Assembly: GCA_015069195.1 (NCBI GenBank)
Contig: SVJA01000007.1
Coordinates: 45,825 to 109,824 of the forward strand
DNA length: 64,000 nt
DNA from: Oscillospiraceae bacterium
GTDB lineage: Bacteria > Bacillota > Clostridia > UBA1212
Direction: 5' to 3'
Shown here: positions 7,928 through 16,392 of the stretch, piece by piece
Position numbering within the stretch: the stretch's first letter is position 1
Layout: every line of letters begins with the position of its first letter
The notes under the pieces: generated by a model
The model's database searches: none
What the model saw: the letters and a program-made list of their open reading frames with translations, nothing else
What the model was told of the DNA's origin: nothing
Translations under genes and position numbers: made by a program

Positions 7928-10900
7928 TTTCAATTTCCTCCTTTAAAATCTCGCAATATGCCTCGATTGATATAGAAGCAATACGTTCTAATCCCATATA
8001 TTGGTCCTTGATCGTATTAAATTTTTCTACGATTTCTAAAAATTTATCCATATCCTCTTCAATATAATAGTACCTGATGATATCTTGTACGATGGTTTCC
8101 AATTCTCCGTCGCATTTTGCCGCTTCAAGCAATCTTTCTATGTCGTCTATGTATTGCAACACATATGCACAGTGGAGAATGTCCACATAATCTGAAACAT
8201 CTAATACCGTTTCTACCAAATACTTCGTAATGGTTATATACCAATCTACTAAATTCTCGTCAAGCTCCTCTTCTTTATCAGACAAATCAGCAAAATAAAA
8301 CAGCAATGCACGCCAAAACATGATACCATCTGACCTATGACTTGTACGTTTCCATACTTCCTCGGCTTTATGCATAAGGTCTTCATTATCAACCTCTTTG
8401 ACATCAAGATTTACCTGAATTTCTGCACGGAGCAAATCTAAATCGAAAGGATATTCCTGCTTACCAATCATAATCCAATAGTCATCTTCCATAAGCTTGG
8501 AAATATACATAAAATCTTCTTTCTTAGCTTCAAATATATCTGATTCATAAGCAATGTCGTAGGCCATATCATGATATTTTTCTCCTAATTCATCATCGAA
8601 TAAGCTAACTATTTCTGAAAACTCGGTATACACCTTCATTCTTAAAAAGATATTTTCATATTCCGAATCATATGAGAAAACATCCAGAAATTCCTCTCCC
8701 TTAATATACTGTTCAAAAAACGCAATGGATTTCGTTTTATTAACAGCCTTAAGTAAACAAAAATAGATTTTGTTGGCTAAGTTTTCATCAAACTCCATTT
8801 CATTTTTTTGAAACAAATCAAGTGTATTCGTTAGTAATATAAAAGCGTTTTTAGGTTTGATATCAATCAAACATTCAACTAACTCAATAAGTGCCTTTAT
8901 TTCGATTATAAAAAGAAGCTTGCTATCTTTGGTTAAACACTCATCACAGGCAATTGCAAGCGGCGAGTAAAAATCATATACTAAACTTTCCGAGTCCGCA
9001 TCAACATCATAGAAAGACGGTAAAAGCCTAACATTATAAAACTCCTCATTCTTTCCAATTGCAAGCAACAAATCAATCGCTTTTTGATAATATCCTCGTA
9101 TAAGCAAATAACAAATACTATCCGTAATATCTTCTATTTTAGAACGTCTCAGTACAGAAACCAAATACTCAGGTGAAGAATCTAGTATTGCCGATTTAAA
9201 CGCGTATGGACGCAGTTCTTCATTCTGTAGCATGTATTCAGCCGCCGGAATGGCATCCCAATCATTCACATATCTAGAAATGCTTTGTTCAATTGCTCTG
9301 TTTTTTATTTTATAAAAACGATGGTAAGGATTGTAGCTTAGAACATCTTCTAACATCTGTACTACAAGCGAAAACTCAAGGTCATTAAAATCCCAATTGT
9401 ATTCTGCGAAAATACCACGAATATCTTCAATGCTAAAACTGACAGGAACATGTGTGAAGAGTCCTATTATTCTCTCTACAAACACATGGTTAATACGTTC
9501 CCCTGCCTCTTCCATAAGCTCACCCAGGATCTCATATCGTTCATCGGTAGTGTTATCTACAATGGATATCATATATTTATTAATGTTATCCATACCATCT
9601 CCCATAGCACGAATAGTGGCAAAATCCTCACTATCCAGAATCAGCAGTCTCTTAATAATGCTTTTTAGATATGAACTATAACAACTGCTTTCCTTAGATA
9701 GAATACATTCTTTTACTACCTCCGAGATTTCTTTGTGATTACTTCTTACAATACTGTCAAGTACTAATTTGGACTCTTCTTTCGTCAGCCCTCTCATAAG
9801 TGCCTTATTCGAAAACTCGAAAAAAGGATAAAAAGGAAGTTCCCTTTGCATTGCTATCACAAAAACAGCCTTAAATTCCATATTTTCTTCACTACTGCGC
9901 CATGTTGTTTCCAAAAAAGCCATATTTTGCAGCAATTCTCTATCGGCATTATCGATAAAAATACCAATTGGTTCTTCCAATTTTGATAGCATACTCAAAA
10001 TTTCTGCGTATAAATCTTCATCCGTATAGACCCTGTGTTCCAATCCTAAGATATCTTCTAATTTATAGATTAGAATCTCTGGAAATGAGAGAAAATCACT
10101 ACTGAATTTATCAAGGCCAAAGGAATATGCCAGTTTTTCTCCCTTCCACTTGCAATATGAGCTAATAACTGATGTGCTTTTACCGCTGCCCTCTTCTCCG
10201 TTAACATAAATGAACATTCTATCCTCTGTGACCTCTGAGCCACAATAAGCAAAATCATAATTATCGACAGCAGCGATGGTTTTATTGATTTCTTCAAAAT
10301 AGCGTTGGGCGGCCTGCATACTACGTTCCTGCCATGGAGTATTGCTTTCTGCCTCTAAATCCCGAAGTAATACTTTACTAAGATCTGCCTCTACCTGCGA
10401 TAGGAAATTTTCAAGACCTACAACTCTTTTGTTCTTTGCATCCCAAATAGCATCATAATAGCGAATCTGATCCGGATAAATTTCTCCAATGCGTTTTTTG
10501 AGTTCATTCACCTTATTTAAATGAATTTCACTTTCTGCTTCATAATCACGACGCTCTACATCGGTCATGCCGGATTTATCAAGATTACGGAAATAGAACA
10601 AGATGCGACCTTCATATTCCGGATTCAGTAATGCACCGTAATCAATCTCTAATTCCGTTACGGAAATATCTTTGATTTTTTCAATACCCTTTAATACACA
10701 AGCCTCATCGATTAACTCCTGTGCCGGTATCCATCCATATCGCTCACCAATGAGCACAATCATATATGGCTTACAATTGTCGATTTGGTCGAGACATACT
10801 TTAAGAACCTTACGGCTTCCTTCATCCGAATCCAAATCCGTGGTGTTAACACCCCAACGCAAATCGCCGAAGTACGCTTTTTCACCGTATTCACGCAATT

Positions 10901-10991
10901 GTTCGTTAAGCGTGGGAATAGCATAGGTCTGCAACATATCCCTTTCAAACTGCATGTCTTTAAATGTTGATGAAACAAATACCAGCTTCAT
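7920..10991 (-). CDS. DUF4062-STAND P-loop NTPase
   Basis: 1023 residues. The N-terminus (1 to about 130) is a DUF4062 domain: KLVFVSSTFKDMQFERDML, then FGDLRWGVNT and VLIGERYGW, the pattern also seen at the N-terminus of eukaryotic TEP1/NPHP3-type proteins. A STAND-type NTPase follows: Walker A at 264-273 (NGEEGSGKST) and Walker B at about 343-352 (GIFIDNADRE). Residues about 560-1023 are helical, probably a TPR-like sensor. STAND proteins of this layout act as oligomerising switches, and bacterial relatives (Avs-type) sense phage proteins. No nuclease motif was seen, so the DUF4062 domain is the likeliest effector or signalling part. GGAGGTG lies four bases before the ATG; 20 bases after the RyR gene. 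Confidence 0.9.
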   Translation of the reverse strand: MKLVFVSSTFKDMQFERDMLQTYAIPTLNEQLREYGEKAYFGDLRWGVNTTDLDSDEGSRKVLKVCLDQIDNCKPYMIVLIGERYGWIPAQELIDEACVLKGIEKIKDISVTELEIDYGALLNPEYEGRILFYFRNLDKSGMTDVERRDYEAESEIHLNKVNELKKRIGEIYPDQIRYYDAIWDAKNKRVVGLENFLSQVEADLSKVLLRDLEAESNTPWQERSMQAAQRYFEEINKTIAAVDNYDFAYCGSEVTEDRMFIYVNGEEGSGKSTSVISSYCKWKGEKLAYSFGLDKFSSDFLSFPEILIYKLEDILGLEHRVYTDEDLYAEILSMLSKLEEPIGIFIDNADRELLQNMAFLETTWRSSEENMEFKAVFVIAMQRELPFYPFFEFSNKALMRGLTKEESKLVLDSIVRSNHKEISEVVKECILSKESSCYSSYLKSIIKRLLILDSEDFATIRAMGDGMDNINKYMISIVDNTTDERYEILGELMEEAGERINHVFVERIIGLFTHVPVSFSIEDIRGIFAEYNWDFNDLEFSLVVQMLEDVLSYNPYHRFYKIKNRAIEQSISRYVNDWDAIPAAEYMLQNEELRPYAFKSAILDSSPEYLVSVLRRSKIEDITDSICYLLIRGYYQKAIDLLLAIGKNEEFYNVRLLPSFYDVDADSESLVYDFYSPLAIACDECLTKDSKLLFIIEIKALIELVECLIDIKPKNAFILLTNTLDLFQKNEMEFDENLANKIYFCLLKAVNKTKSIAFFEQYIKGEEFLDVFSYDSEYENIFLRMKVYTEFSEIVSLFDDELGEKYHDMAYDIAYESDIFEAKKEDFMYISKLMEDDYWIMIGKQEYPFDLDLLRAEIQVNLDVKEVDNEDLMHKAEEVWKRTSHRSDGIMFWRALLFYFADLSDKEEELDENLVDWYITITKYLVETVLDVSDYVDILHCAYVLQYIDDIERLLEAAKCDGELETIVQDIIRYYYIEEDMDKFLEIVEKFNTIKDQYMGLERIASISIEAYCEILKEEIENG

Positions 10992-11011
10992 AGCGCACCT
11001 CCATTCATCTT

Positions 11012-13045
11012 TTATTTTTCTATTAACGAATAACCAAGAGATGTTAATAGTTCCTCGGCTGAGGTAATCAGCATTTCATCATAAATATAATAGTCATAGT
11101 CTTCGGCGGTACATCCATTTCCTGCTTTTTCTGCTAGGTAGGATGATAAATCGTTCAGACCATTATATGTCGTAAGGCAGGCATGTTTTTTAGACACGGT
11201 ATTTTTCACATTAAAGCGTACTTTCTTACCGTCTTCAGACTTGATTGTAATACCGTCTTTCCTAAGAGGAAGGTATTCCCCGAGCAGATGATACGCATTC
11301 CATCTTGCATGCTCCTGGGCAATCAATGCATTACGAACAGAAGGTGTAAAATATTCGCTGTAAGCGTATTCTCCGTTGCGTCCGTAACGTTCCCCAACAA
11401 GTGCAGTGTTTGCTCCATTGCCGTCCTTTACATAATCCAAACCAAGCAAATTGAGCTTTACTCGCAGACTCATTGCCGAATAGATGTTGGAATATAAGGT
11501 AAAATAGTCAAGGCTGTTCCAATCTTCTTCTGCTTTTTTCTGAATATACTCGGCAAAATCTGGACGTTTTCTTTCCTCTTCCCCTGCATATTGTGCGGTG
11601 TATACTTCGTTAAGCTTCTTTGCCATAACCGACAAACTATCATTAACAATAACCTCGTGATTAAACACGCTTTCACTCTTTCCAAAATATGTAGTATTCG
11701 CATTGTCCTCGGTATATGCAGCTTCGCTACGCACAAACAACTGATAATTGTCCTTATCAAATAGAGCCGTATTTATTTTTGCAGCAATCTCAATATTATG
11801 ACAATCTTCATTGGTATCCACAACAATCAATGTATAACTGTTATCCTTTTGTACCTTTGTTTTAATTGCCTTTAGCACCTCGCGTGAGGCAGGCGACTTA
11901 TCGATTGTCACGGTTTTATATGGCAATTCTGGTAATGGGAAATATTCCGCAGTATTACATTCTTCCAGTTCCTCTGCCAAACCGCCAATATCCCATTCTG
12001 CAGTATCAATATTTGTGTCGCATAAAAAATAATTTATCGGCAGGACTTTATATTCGCCATCAAAAGTAACCAGCTGATTGTTCAGAATGGATTGACGATA
12101 CCATTCTTTACAAAACTTTCCAAAACCAAGCACAAACATGTTGATTTCCGTTCCTTGCTTAACAGCAGCTTTTTCGATAAAGTTATTTGGCAGATACTTT
12201 GTAACAGGATGTTCTTCCATAAGCATACGTACTAACAGTTCATTTGTGCTGAAGGTGTCAATGTACGCTTCCATCCCATTCTTCTCAATAATTTCACGAC
12301 GAATCGTTTCGGCCTTCTCTCCCTCCATCTCTACATAGAGGTATATGTTTTTAGATTCCTGTGCCGCTTTCTTGTACGCAATGAATGTGTCTACACAATC
12401 CAGGCTCTTTTCCTCATTAATACAAATCAGGTTATAACGTGTGTTGGTGTTGAACAGGTGACCTTTTAGCAAAGTCTCTGTAAAGCCTTTGTGTAAAATT
12501 ACATACTTATCTTCGATTAATTCATTAATAGCATCTTTGCTTACGCTGTCATCCAGTAGCAATACTGCATTGTATGACTTCGCATAACGCAAGGCACGTG
12601 GACTGTTCCCCATTACCACATCACAATCTGTCTGTTTCATTGCCTTTGCAAGACGAAAGCTATTGACTATTGAATTGTGAAAAGCCTCAACAACTGTACT
12701 GATAACAGAAATGAGGGATACCAGAACCGCCAATATATAGGCATATGCAAAAATCGAAACGACTTCAGAGAAAGCAATTGCTGATTCACCGCCACCCTGG
12801 CCAATGAACATCTGAACCGCCGACATCACACAGCCGAACAACCCAAAAACATGATTTACTTTTTCCTCAAGCACTATCACGTTATACAGATACGGCACAA
12901 GATTTAACGCCAAATTCACAAGAAATACAACCGCTAAATATGGGAGCGTTTCATTGAGTTTCTTCCTGTTAAATCGTCCAATAATAAAACTAAGTAATAG
13001 CACGACTTCGACAATTAAAATAAAAATGCTAATATTGTTCCACAT
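11012..13045 (-). CDS. Membrane protein with Rossmann and RyR-like domains
   Basis: 677 residues. About four hydrophobic segments in the first 125 residues (FILIVEVVLLLSFIIG; YLAVVFLVNLALNLVPYL; a weaker GLFGCVMSAVQMFIG; AYILAVLVSLISVIS). The cytoplasmic part begins with a TrkA-N/RCK-like Rossmann unit (about 140-290: DVVMGNSPRALRYAKSYNAVLLLDD), then a second nucleotide-fold-like unit starting FVLGFGKFCKEW. The C-terminus (about 555-675) matches the bacterial RyR domain: EHARWNAYHLLGEYLP and later HACLTTYNGLNDLSSYL. RyR domains occur in predicted nucleotide-signalling conflict systems. Probable role: membrane sensor or pore gated by a bound nucleotide. AAGGAG is seven bases from the ATG; 12 bases after the XRE gene. 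Confidence 0.85.
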   Translation of the reverse strand: MWNNISIFILIVEVVLLLSFIIGRFNRKKLNETLPYLAVVFLVNLALNLVPYLYNVIVLEEKVNHVFGLFGCVMSAVQMFIGQGGGESAIAFSEVVSIFAYAYILAVLVSLISVISTVVEAFHNSIVNSFRLAKAMKQTDCDVVMGNSPRALRYAKSYNAVLLLDDSVSKDAINELIEDKYVILHKGFTETLLKGHLFNTNTRYNLICINEEKSLDCVDTFIAYKKAAQESKNIYLYVEMEGEKAETIRREIIEKNGMEAYIDTFSTNELLVRMLMEEHPVTKYLPNNFIEKAAVKQGTEINMFVLGFGKFCKEWYRQSILNNQLVTFDGEYKVLPINYFLCDTNIDTAEWDIGGLAEELEECNTAEYFPLPELPYKTVTIDKSPASREVLKAIKTKVQKDNSYTLIVVDTNEDCHNIEIAAKINTALFDKDNYQLFVRSEAAYTEDNANTTYFGKSESVFNHEVIVNDSLSVMAKKLNEVYTAQYAGEEERKRPDFAEYIQKKAEEDWNSLDYFTLYSNIYSAMSLRVKLNLLGLDYVKDGNGANTALVGERYGRNGEYAYSEYFTPSVRNALIAQEHARWNAYHLLGEYLPLRKDGITIKSEDGKKVRFNVKNTVSKKHACLTTYNGLNDLSSYLAEKAGNGCTAEDYDYYIYDEMLITSAEELLTSLGYSLIEK

Positions 13046-13057
13046 ACACGATCTCCT

Positions 13058-13270
13058 TTATGCCTCTTTAATTACATCCATCATATCACCAATGTTACAG
13101 TCTAATTTATCACAAATGCGAAGCAAAACATCAATAGACACCGGCTCATCTTTGCGCATTTTAGTCAGCGTATTAGGTGCAATTTCAGCCATTTTCCTAA
13201 GATCTGCTTTGCTCATTTTCTTATCCACTAGTAACTTCCAAAGCTTGTTATAACTTACTTTCATAGCCAT
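13058..13270 (-). CDS. XRE/Cro-type regulator (HTH_26-like), first gene of island operon
   Basis: 70 residues, essentially one helix-turn-helix domain: KADLRKMAEIAPNTLTKMRKDE is the helix 2-turn-helix 3 part, followed by SIDVLLRICDKLDCNIGDMMDV, the typical ending of YozG-like minimal regulators. No partner domain, so it probably acts as a dimer and may autoregulate the island operon from the promoter just upstream. The start at 13270 has AAAGGA about 10 bases upstream; a second ATG two codons later is possible. Only 12 bases separate it from the RyR membrane gene. Confidence 0.9.
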   Translation of the reverse strand: MAMKVSYNKLWKLLVDKKMSKADLRKMAEIAPNTLTKMRKDEPVSIDVLLRICDKLDCNIGDMMDVIKEA

Positions 13271-13310
13271 GTTAGTATATTCCTTTCTGCATATATAAGT
13301 TTACTTTTAT

Positions 13311-13339
13311 ATTATAGCACAACGGATTCATTCTTACAA
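13311..13339 (-). promoter_or_regulatory. Sigma-A-type promoter of the island operon
   Basis: Minus strand: -35 TTGTAA (13334-13339), spacer of 17 bases, -10 TATAAT (13311-13316, consensus). It lies about 40 bases upstream of the XRE start and is the only good promoter seen for the cluster down to 464. Confidence 0.75.
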
Positions 13340-13360
13340 CAAACATTACTAAAACAAAAA

Positions 13361-13390
13361 CAGACTCTCGCACAGAAATGCGAAAGTCTG
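13361..13390 (-). terminator. Terminator of spoIVB, bidirectional
   Basis: Arms CAGACTCTCGCA and TGCGAAAGTCTG pair with one mismatch around CAGAAA. On the minus strand it is followed by TTTTTGTTTT, on the plus strand by CTATTTTTC. It separates spoIVB from the island promoter, so the island is transcriptionally insulated from the sporulation gene. Confidence 0.8.
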
Positions 13391-13435
13391 CTATTTTTCA
13401 TATATATTAATTGTTTACATTTTTAAGGGGTTATA

Positions 13436-14530
13436 TCAACGATCCAACATATTCTCAATAAATATCCCATACCCCCTCGTTGGGTCATTCACTAGCACAT
13501 GCGTCACCGCACCGATTAGTTTGCCATCCTGTAATATTGGACTGCCGCTCATACCCTGAACAATTCCTCCTGTCTCTGCAAGAAGATCACGGTCAGTTAC
13601 ATAAATTGACATTCCTTTTGAAGTTTCGCTCGAATCATTTTTAATTAATTCTATTTTCACGGCATATTCTTTCGGAGTTGTTCCCGATACCGTAGAAATA
13701 ATCGTTGCGTCTCCGGAGTATATCTCACTCATCCGTGCAACCGGCATTAAAATTCCGTACTCGTCCATATCATTGACTACGCTTTCAGATATTGTTCCGT
13801 AGATACCTCTGTCACAGTTTGTTTCAACGTTTCCTATTCCGTTTTCATTTTCTGAATTCAGAAAATAACCTTGCAATTCACCGGGAGAACCCGACTTACC
13901 TTTTACACAACCGCCTATTGCAGCATCGTATAAAGTACCGTCTGACATTTCAAAAAGTCCGCAATACTCCGCACCGCCTATGCCGTGACCGAGAGCACCG
14001 TATTGATTATTTTCAGGATTTATATATGTGAGTGTACCGATACCTGCCGCATTGTCCTTTACCCACAAACCAAGCTTGTTCTGATGGCTTTCAGCCGAAA
14101 CATCCGGTGTCACTGTAATTGTACAAACTTCATCATTTCGTATGACATTTACATCACAACTGCCCGTGCTTTTGTAAATACAGTTTTGCAAATCTACCGT
14201 TGAATGAACTTCCTCTCCGGAAACCGAAACAATTCTGTCACCGACAAGTATTCCCGCATCAAAGCTCGGATTTACGAATTTATCGTTTTCATTTTTAAAA
14301 CCGATAAAACCTGTTACAATAACTCCGTCCGATTGCATCTTTATACCAATAGGAACACCGCACACATAAAGGTGCGACGGATAAGCATTCACTTCACTGT
14401 ATCCGTAAGTTTCTACAGCCGTTACGGTATCACATGTATTTATTCCGCCAAAGAAACCGCATGAAAAAATCATTAAAACAAATGACAAAAAGCAAAGATT
14501 TTTAGCAAACAGTTTCGTTTTTTCTTTCAC
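13436..14530 (-). CDS. spoIVB: Stage IV sporulation protease SpoIVB
   Basis: 364 residues. SpoIVB is a forespore-secreted S55 serine peptidase that triggers processing of pro-sigma-K by cleaving SpoIVFA. Visible: an N-terminal hydrophobic anchor (LCFLSFVLMIFSCGFFGG), a PDZ domain (about 75-140; GFIGFKNENDKF, DRIVSVSGEEV), the histidine motif LGHGIGGAEYCG, and the serine motif GMSGSPILQDG near the C-terminus. The start is a GTG at 14530 with AAGGAGG eight bases upstream. A strong terminator lies directly upstream (14556-14587), leaving no room for a promoter between it and the gene. A diverged copy of its last 36 codons sits at 127-246. Confidence 0.96.
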   Translation of the reverse strand: MKEKTKLFAKNLCFLSFVLMIFSCGFFGGINTCDTVTAVETYGYSEVNAYPSHLYVCGVPIGIKMQSDGVIVTGFIGFKNENDKFVNPSFDAGILVGDRIVSVSGEEVHSTVDLQNCIYKSTGSCDVNVIRNDEVCTITVTPDVSAESHQNKLGLWVKDNAAGIGTLTYINPENNQYGALGHGIGGAEYCGLFEMSDGTLYDAAIGGCVKGKSGSPGELQGYFLNSENENGIGNVETNCDRGIYGTISESVVNDMDEYGILMPVARMSEIYSGDATIISTVSGTTPKEYAVKIELIKNDSSETSKGMSIYVTDRDLLAETGGIVQGMSGSPILQDGKLIGAVTHVLVNDPTRGYGIFIENMLDR

Positions 14531-14555
14531 ATTTAAAACCTCCTTTACACAAAAA

Positions 14556-14587
14556 AATCGGACGCAGATTTTTTCTGCCGTCCGATT
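14556..14587 (-). terminator. Terminator between recN and spoIVB
   Basis: Minus-strand hairpin with arms AATCGGACGGCAG and CTGCGTCCGATT (one bulged base), followed by seven U. It lies about 90 bases beyond the recN stop and only about 20 bases before the spoIVB GTG. It would end the recN transcript, but also sits in the leader of any transcript reaching spoIVB. Confidence 0.85.
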
Positions 14588-14678
14588 ATAAATTGTCCTG
14601 AGAAAGGTTTTGATATGCTGTCAAATGACACATTAAAAACCATTATACGGAATGATATTTTTTACAATTTTTTGTAAA

Positions 14679-16382
14679 TTATTTACTAAGCCTTTGTATC
14701 AATTCTTTCGCGTGACCGATTGTAGTTTCTGTAATTTCACCGCCGTCCAAAAGCCGGCAGATTTCCAATACTTTCTCGTCGCCATTCAAAACTTTTACGG
14801 AAGTTCTTGTCTGTTCATCCAGCGAAACTTTGCTTACAAAAATATTGTGATTTGCAATCGCTGCTATCTGAGCAAGATGAGTTACACAGATAACCTGATG
14901 ATTTTTTGACAATTTTTTAAATTTTGTTCCGACGCTTATCGCGGTCTGACCGCTTATACCGGTGTCTATCTCATCAAATATAAGGGTCGGTGTATTGTCA
15001 ATTTCGGCAAGTACACACTTTATCGCAAGCATTATACGCGAAAGTTCACCGCCGGAAGCAATTTTAGCTAAAGGTCTCGGCGGCTCGCCGGGATTTGTCG
15101 AAACCAAAAATTCTACACTGTCAAGACCATTCTTTCCGAAACTAATCTCCTCTCCGTCATCAGTATTCTCATAGTCTATCTTTGCTTTAAACTTTACTTT
15201 ACTCATATCCATATCTGAAAGCTCGCCCGATATGTTTGATTCAAGAATTAACGCAGCCTTTGCTCGCATAAAATTCAAGTCCTCGCAAAGGTCTTTCAAA
15301 ATTTCACACACAGATGCTCTCTCTTTTAATGCCGCATCATAACGCTCCGCACTGTTTTCTATAGCAGAAAGTTTCTCCGCAGCTTCATCGCAGAATTTCA
15401 GTATCTCTTTTATCGTTGCTCCGTATTTTCTTTTTAACTTAAATATCAATTCAAGTCTTTCGTCAATTTCGTCGGCTTCTTCTTTGTTGTAAAGATCTTC
15501 GTCTTTTTCTCTTCTGAGTACTGATGTAACATCTTCGAGTGCATACACCGCATCATTTATTTTCTCCAGAAGTTCCGAATATTTTTCGCTGTATTCAGAA
15601 ATTTTTTCAAAATCAGACTGAATGTCATAGAGAGCATCGCAAACAGAGCCGTGCATACCGTCACTTTCAGTCAGACGCGCGTATGTACCGTTCAGGCATA
15701 CAGATATATCCTCGGCATTTGCAAGAACTTTTCTTCTGTCTTCGAGTTCTTCTTCCTCACCGATTTTAAACTCTGCACTTTTTATTTCTTCAATCTGAAA
15801 TGACAAAAGATCAATCTTCGCCTGTCGCTCTTCCGGATCTCCCGACAACGATTTTATCTCTGCATCTATTTCGTGCAGATGTGCATATGCACTTTTATAA
15901 CGAGTTTTTACGGCAGTGATCTCTTCGCCGCCGAATGCATCAAGTATATCTATGTGTGAAGCAGGCATTAAAAGCGCATGACTGTCGTGCTGTCCGTGAA
16001 TATCAATCAACGTTTCACCGAGTTTTTTGAGCATAGAAAGTGTAACTGCCTGTCCGTTTATTCTGCAGATATTTTTTCCGGAAACACCGTATTCTCTGAA
16101 CAATATCAATGTACCGTCATCTTCTACATCTATTCCAAATTCTTCCAGAAGATCGAGAACAGCCTCTGATTCGTCATAAAATACACCCTGAACGGAAGCA
16201 CTTTCGCAGCCATTTCTTATATTTTCACGCGATGAACGTTCTCCTAAAAGACAACAAATCGAATCGATGATAATCGACTTTCCGGCACCGGTTTCACCGC
16301 TCAGGCAGTTAAGACCTTCTCCGAACTCGACTGTCAATTTATCTATTATCGCAGTATTTTTTATAGTAAGTGACTGAATCAT
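14679..16382 (-). CDS. recN: DNA repair protein RecN
   Basis: 567 residues, normal RecN length. SMC-like ATPase that gathers DNA ends early in double-strand-break repair. Walker A near the N-terminus (GETGAGKSIIID, about 30-41), long coiled-coil arms in the middle (about 150-365), then the C-terminal ABC half with the signature-region ASGGELSRIMLAIK and Walker B LIFDEIDTGISG, followed by CVTHLAQIAA. Starts 10 bases after nadK and is probably cotranscribed with it. The nadK-recN-spoIVB order is conserved in Firmicutes. Confidence 0.97.
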   Translation of the reverse strand: MIQSLTIKNTAIIDKLTVEFGEGLNCLSGETGAGKSIIIDSICCLLGERSSRENIRNGCESASVQGVFYDESEAVLDLLEEFGIDVEDDGTLILFREYGVSGKNICRINGQAVTLSMLKKLGETLIDIHGQHDSHALLMPASHIDILDAFGGEEITAVKTRYKSAYAHLHEIDAEIKSLSGDPEERQAKIDLLSFQIEEIKSAEFKIGEEEELEDRRKVLANAEDISVCLNGTYARLTESDGMHGSVCDALYDIQSDFEKISEYSEKYSELLEKINDAVYALEDVTSVLRREKDEDLYNKEEADEIDERLELIFKLKRKYGATIKEILKFCDEAAEKLSAIENSAERYDAALKERASVCEILKDLCEDLNFMRAKAALILESNISGELSDMDMSKVKFKAKIDYENTDDGEEISFGKNGLDSVEFLVSTNPGEPPRPLAKIASGGELSRIMLAIKCVLAEIDNTPTLIFDEIDTGISGQTAISVGTKFKKLSKNHQVICVTHLAQIAAIANHNIFVSKVSLDEQTRTSVKVLNGDEKVLEICRLLDGGEITETTIGHAKELIQRLSK

Positions 16383-16392
16383 AAAATATTAC

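Noticed and set aside
1..13435. Integrase, transposase or phage genes for the island
   Set aside because: Looked for on both strands; no recombinase motif was found, so the island's mobility is inferred only from its edges.
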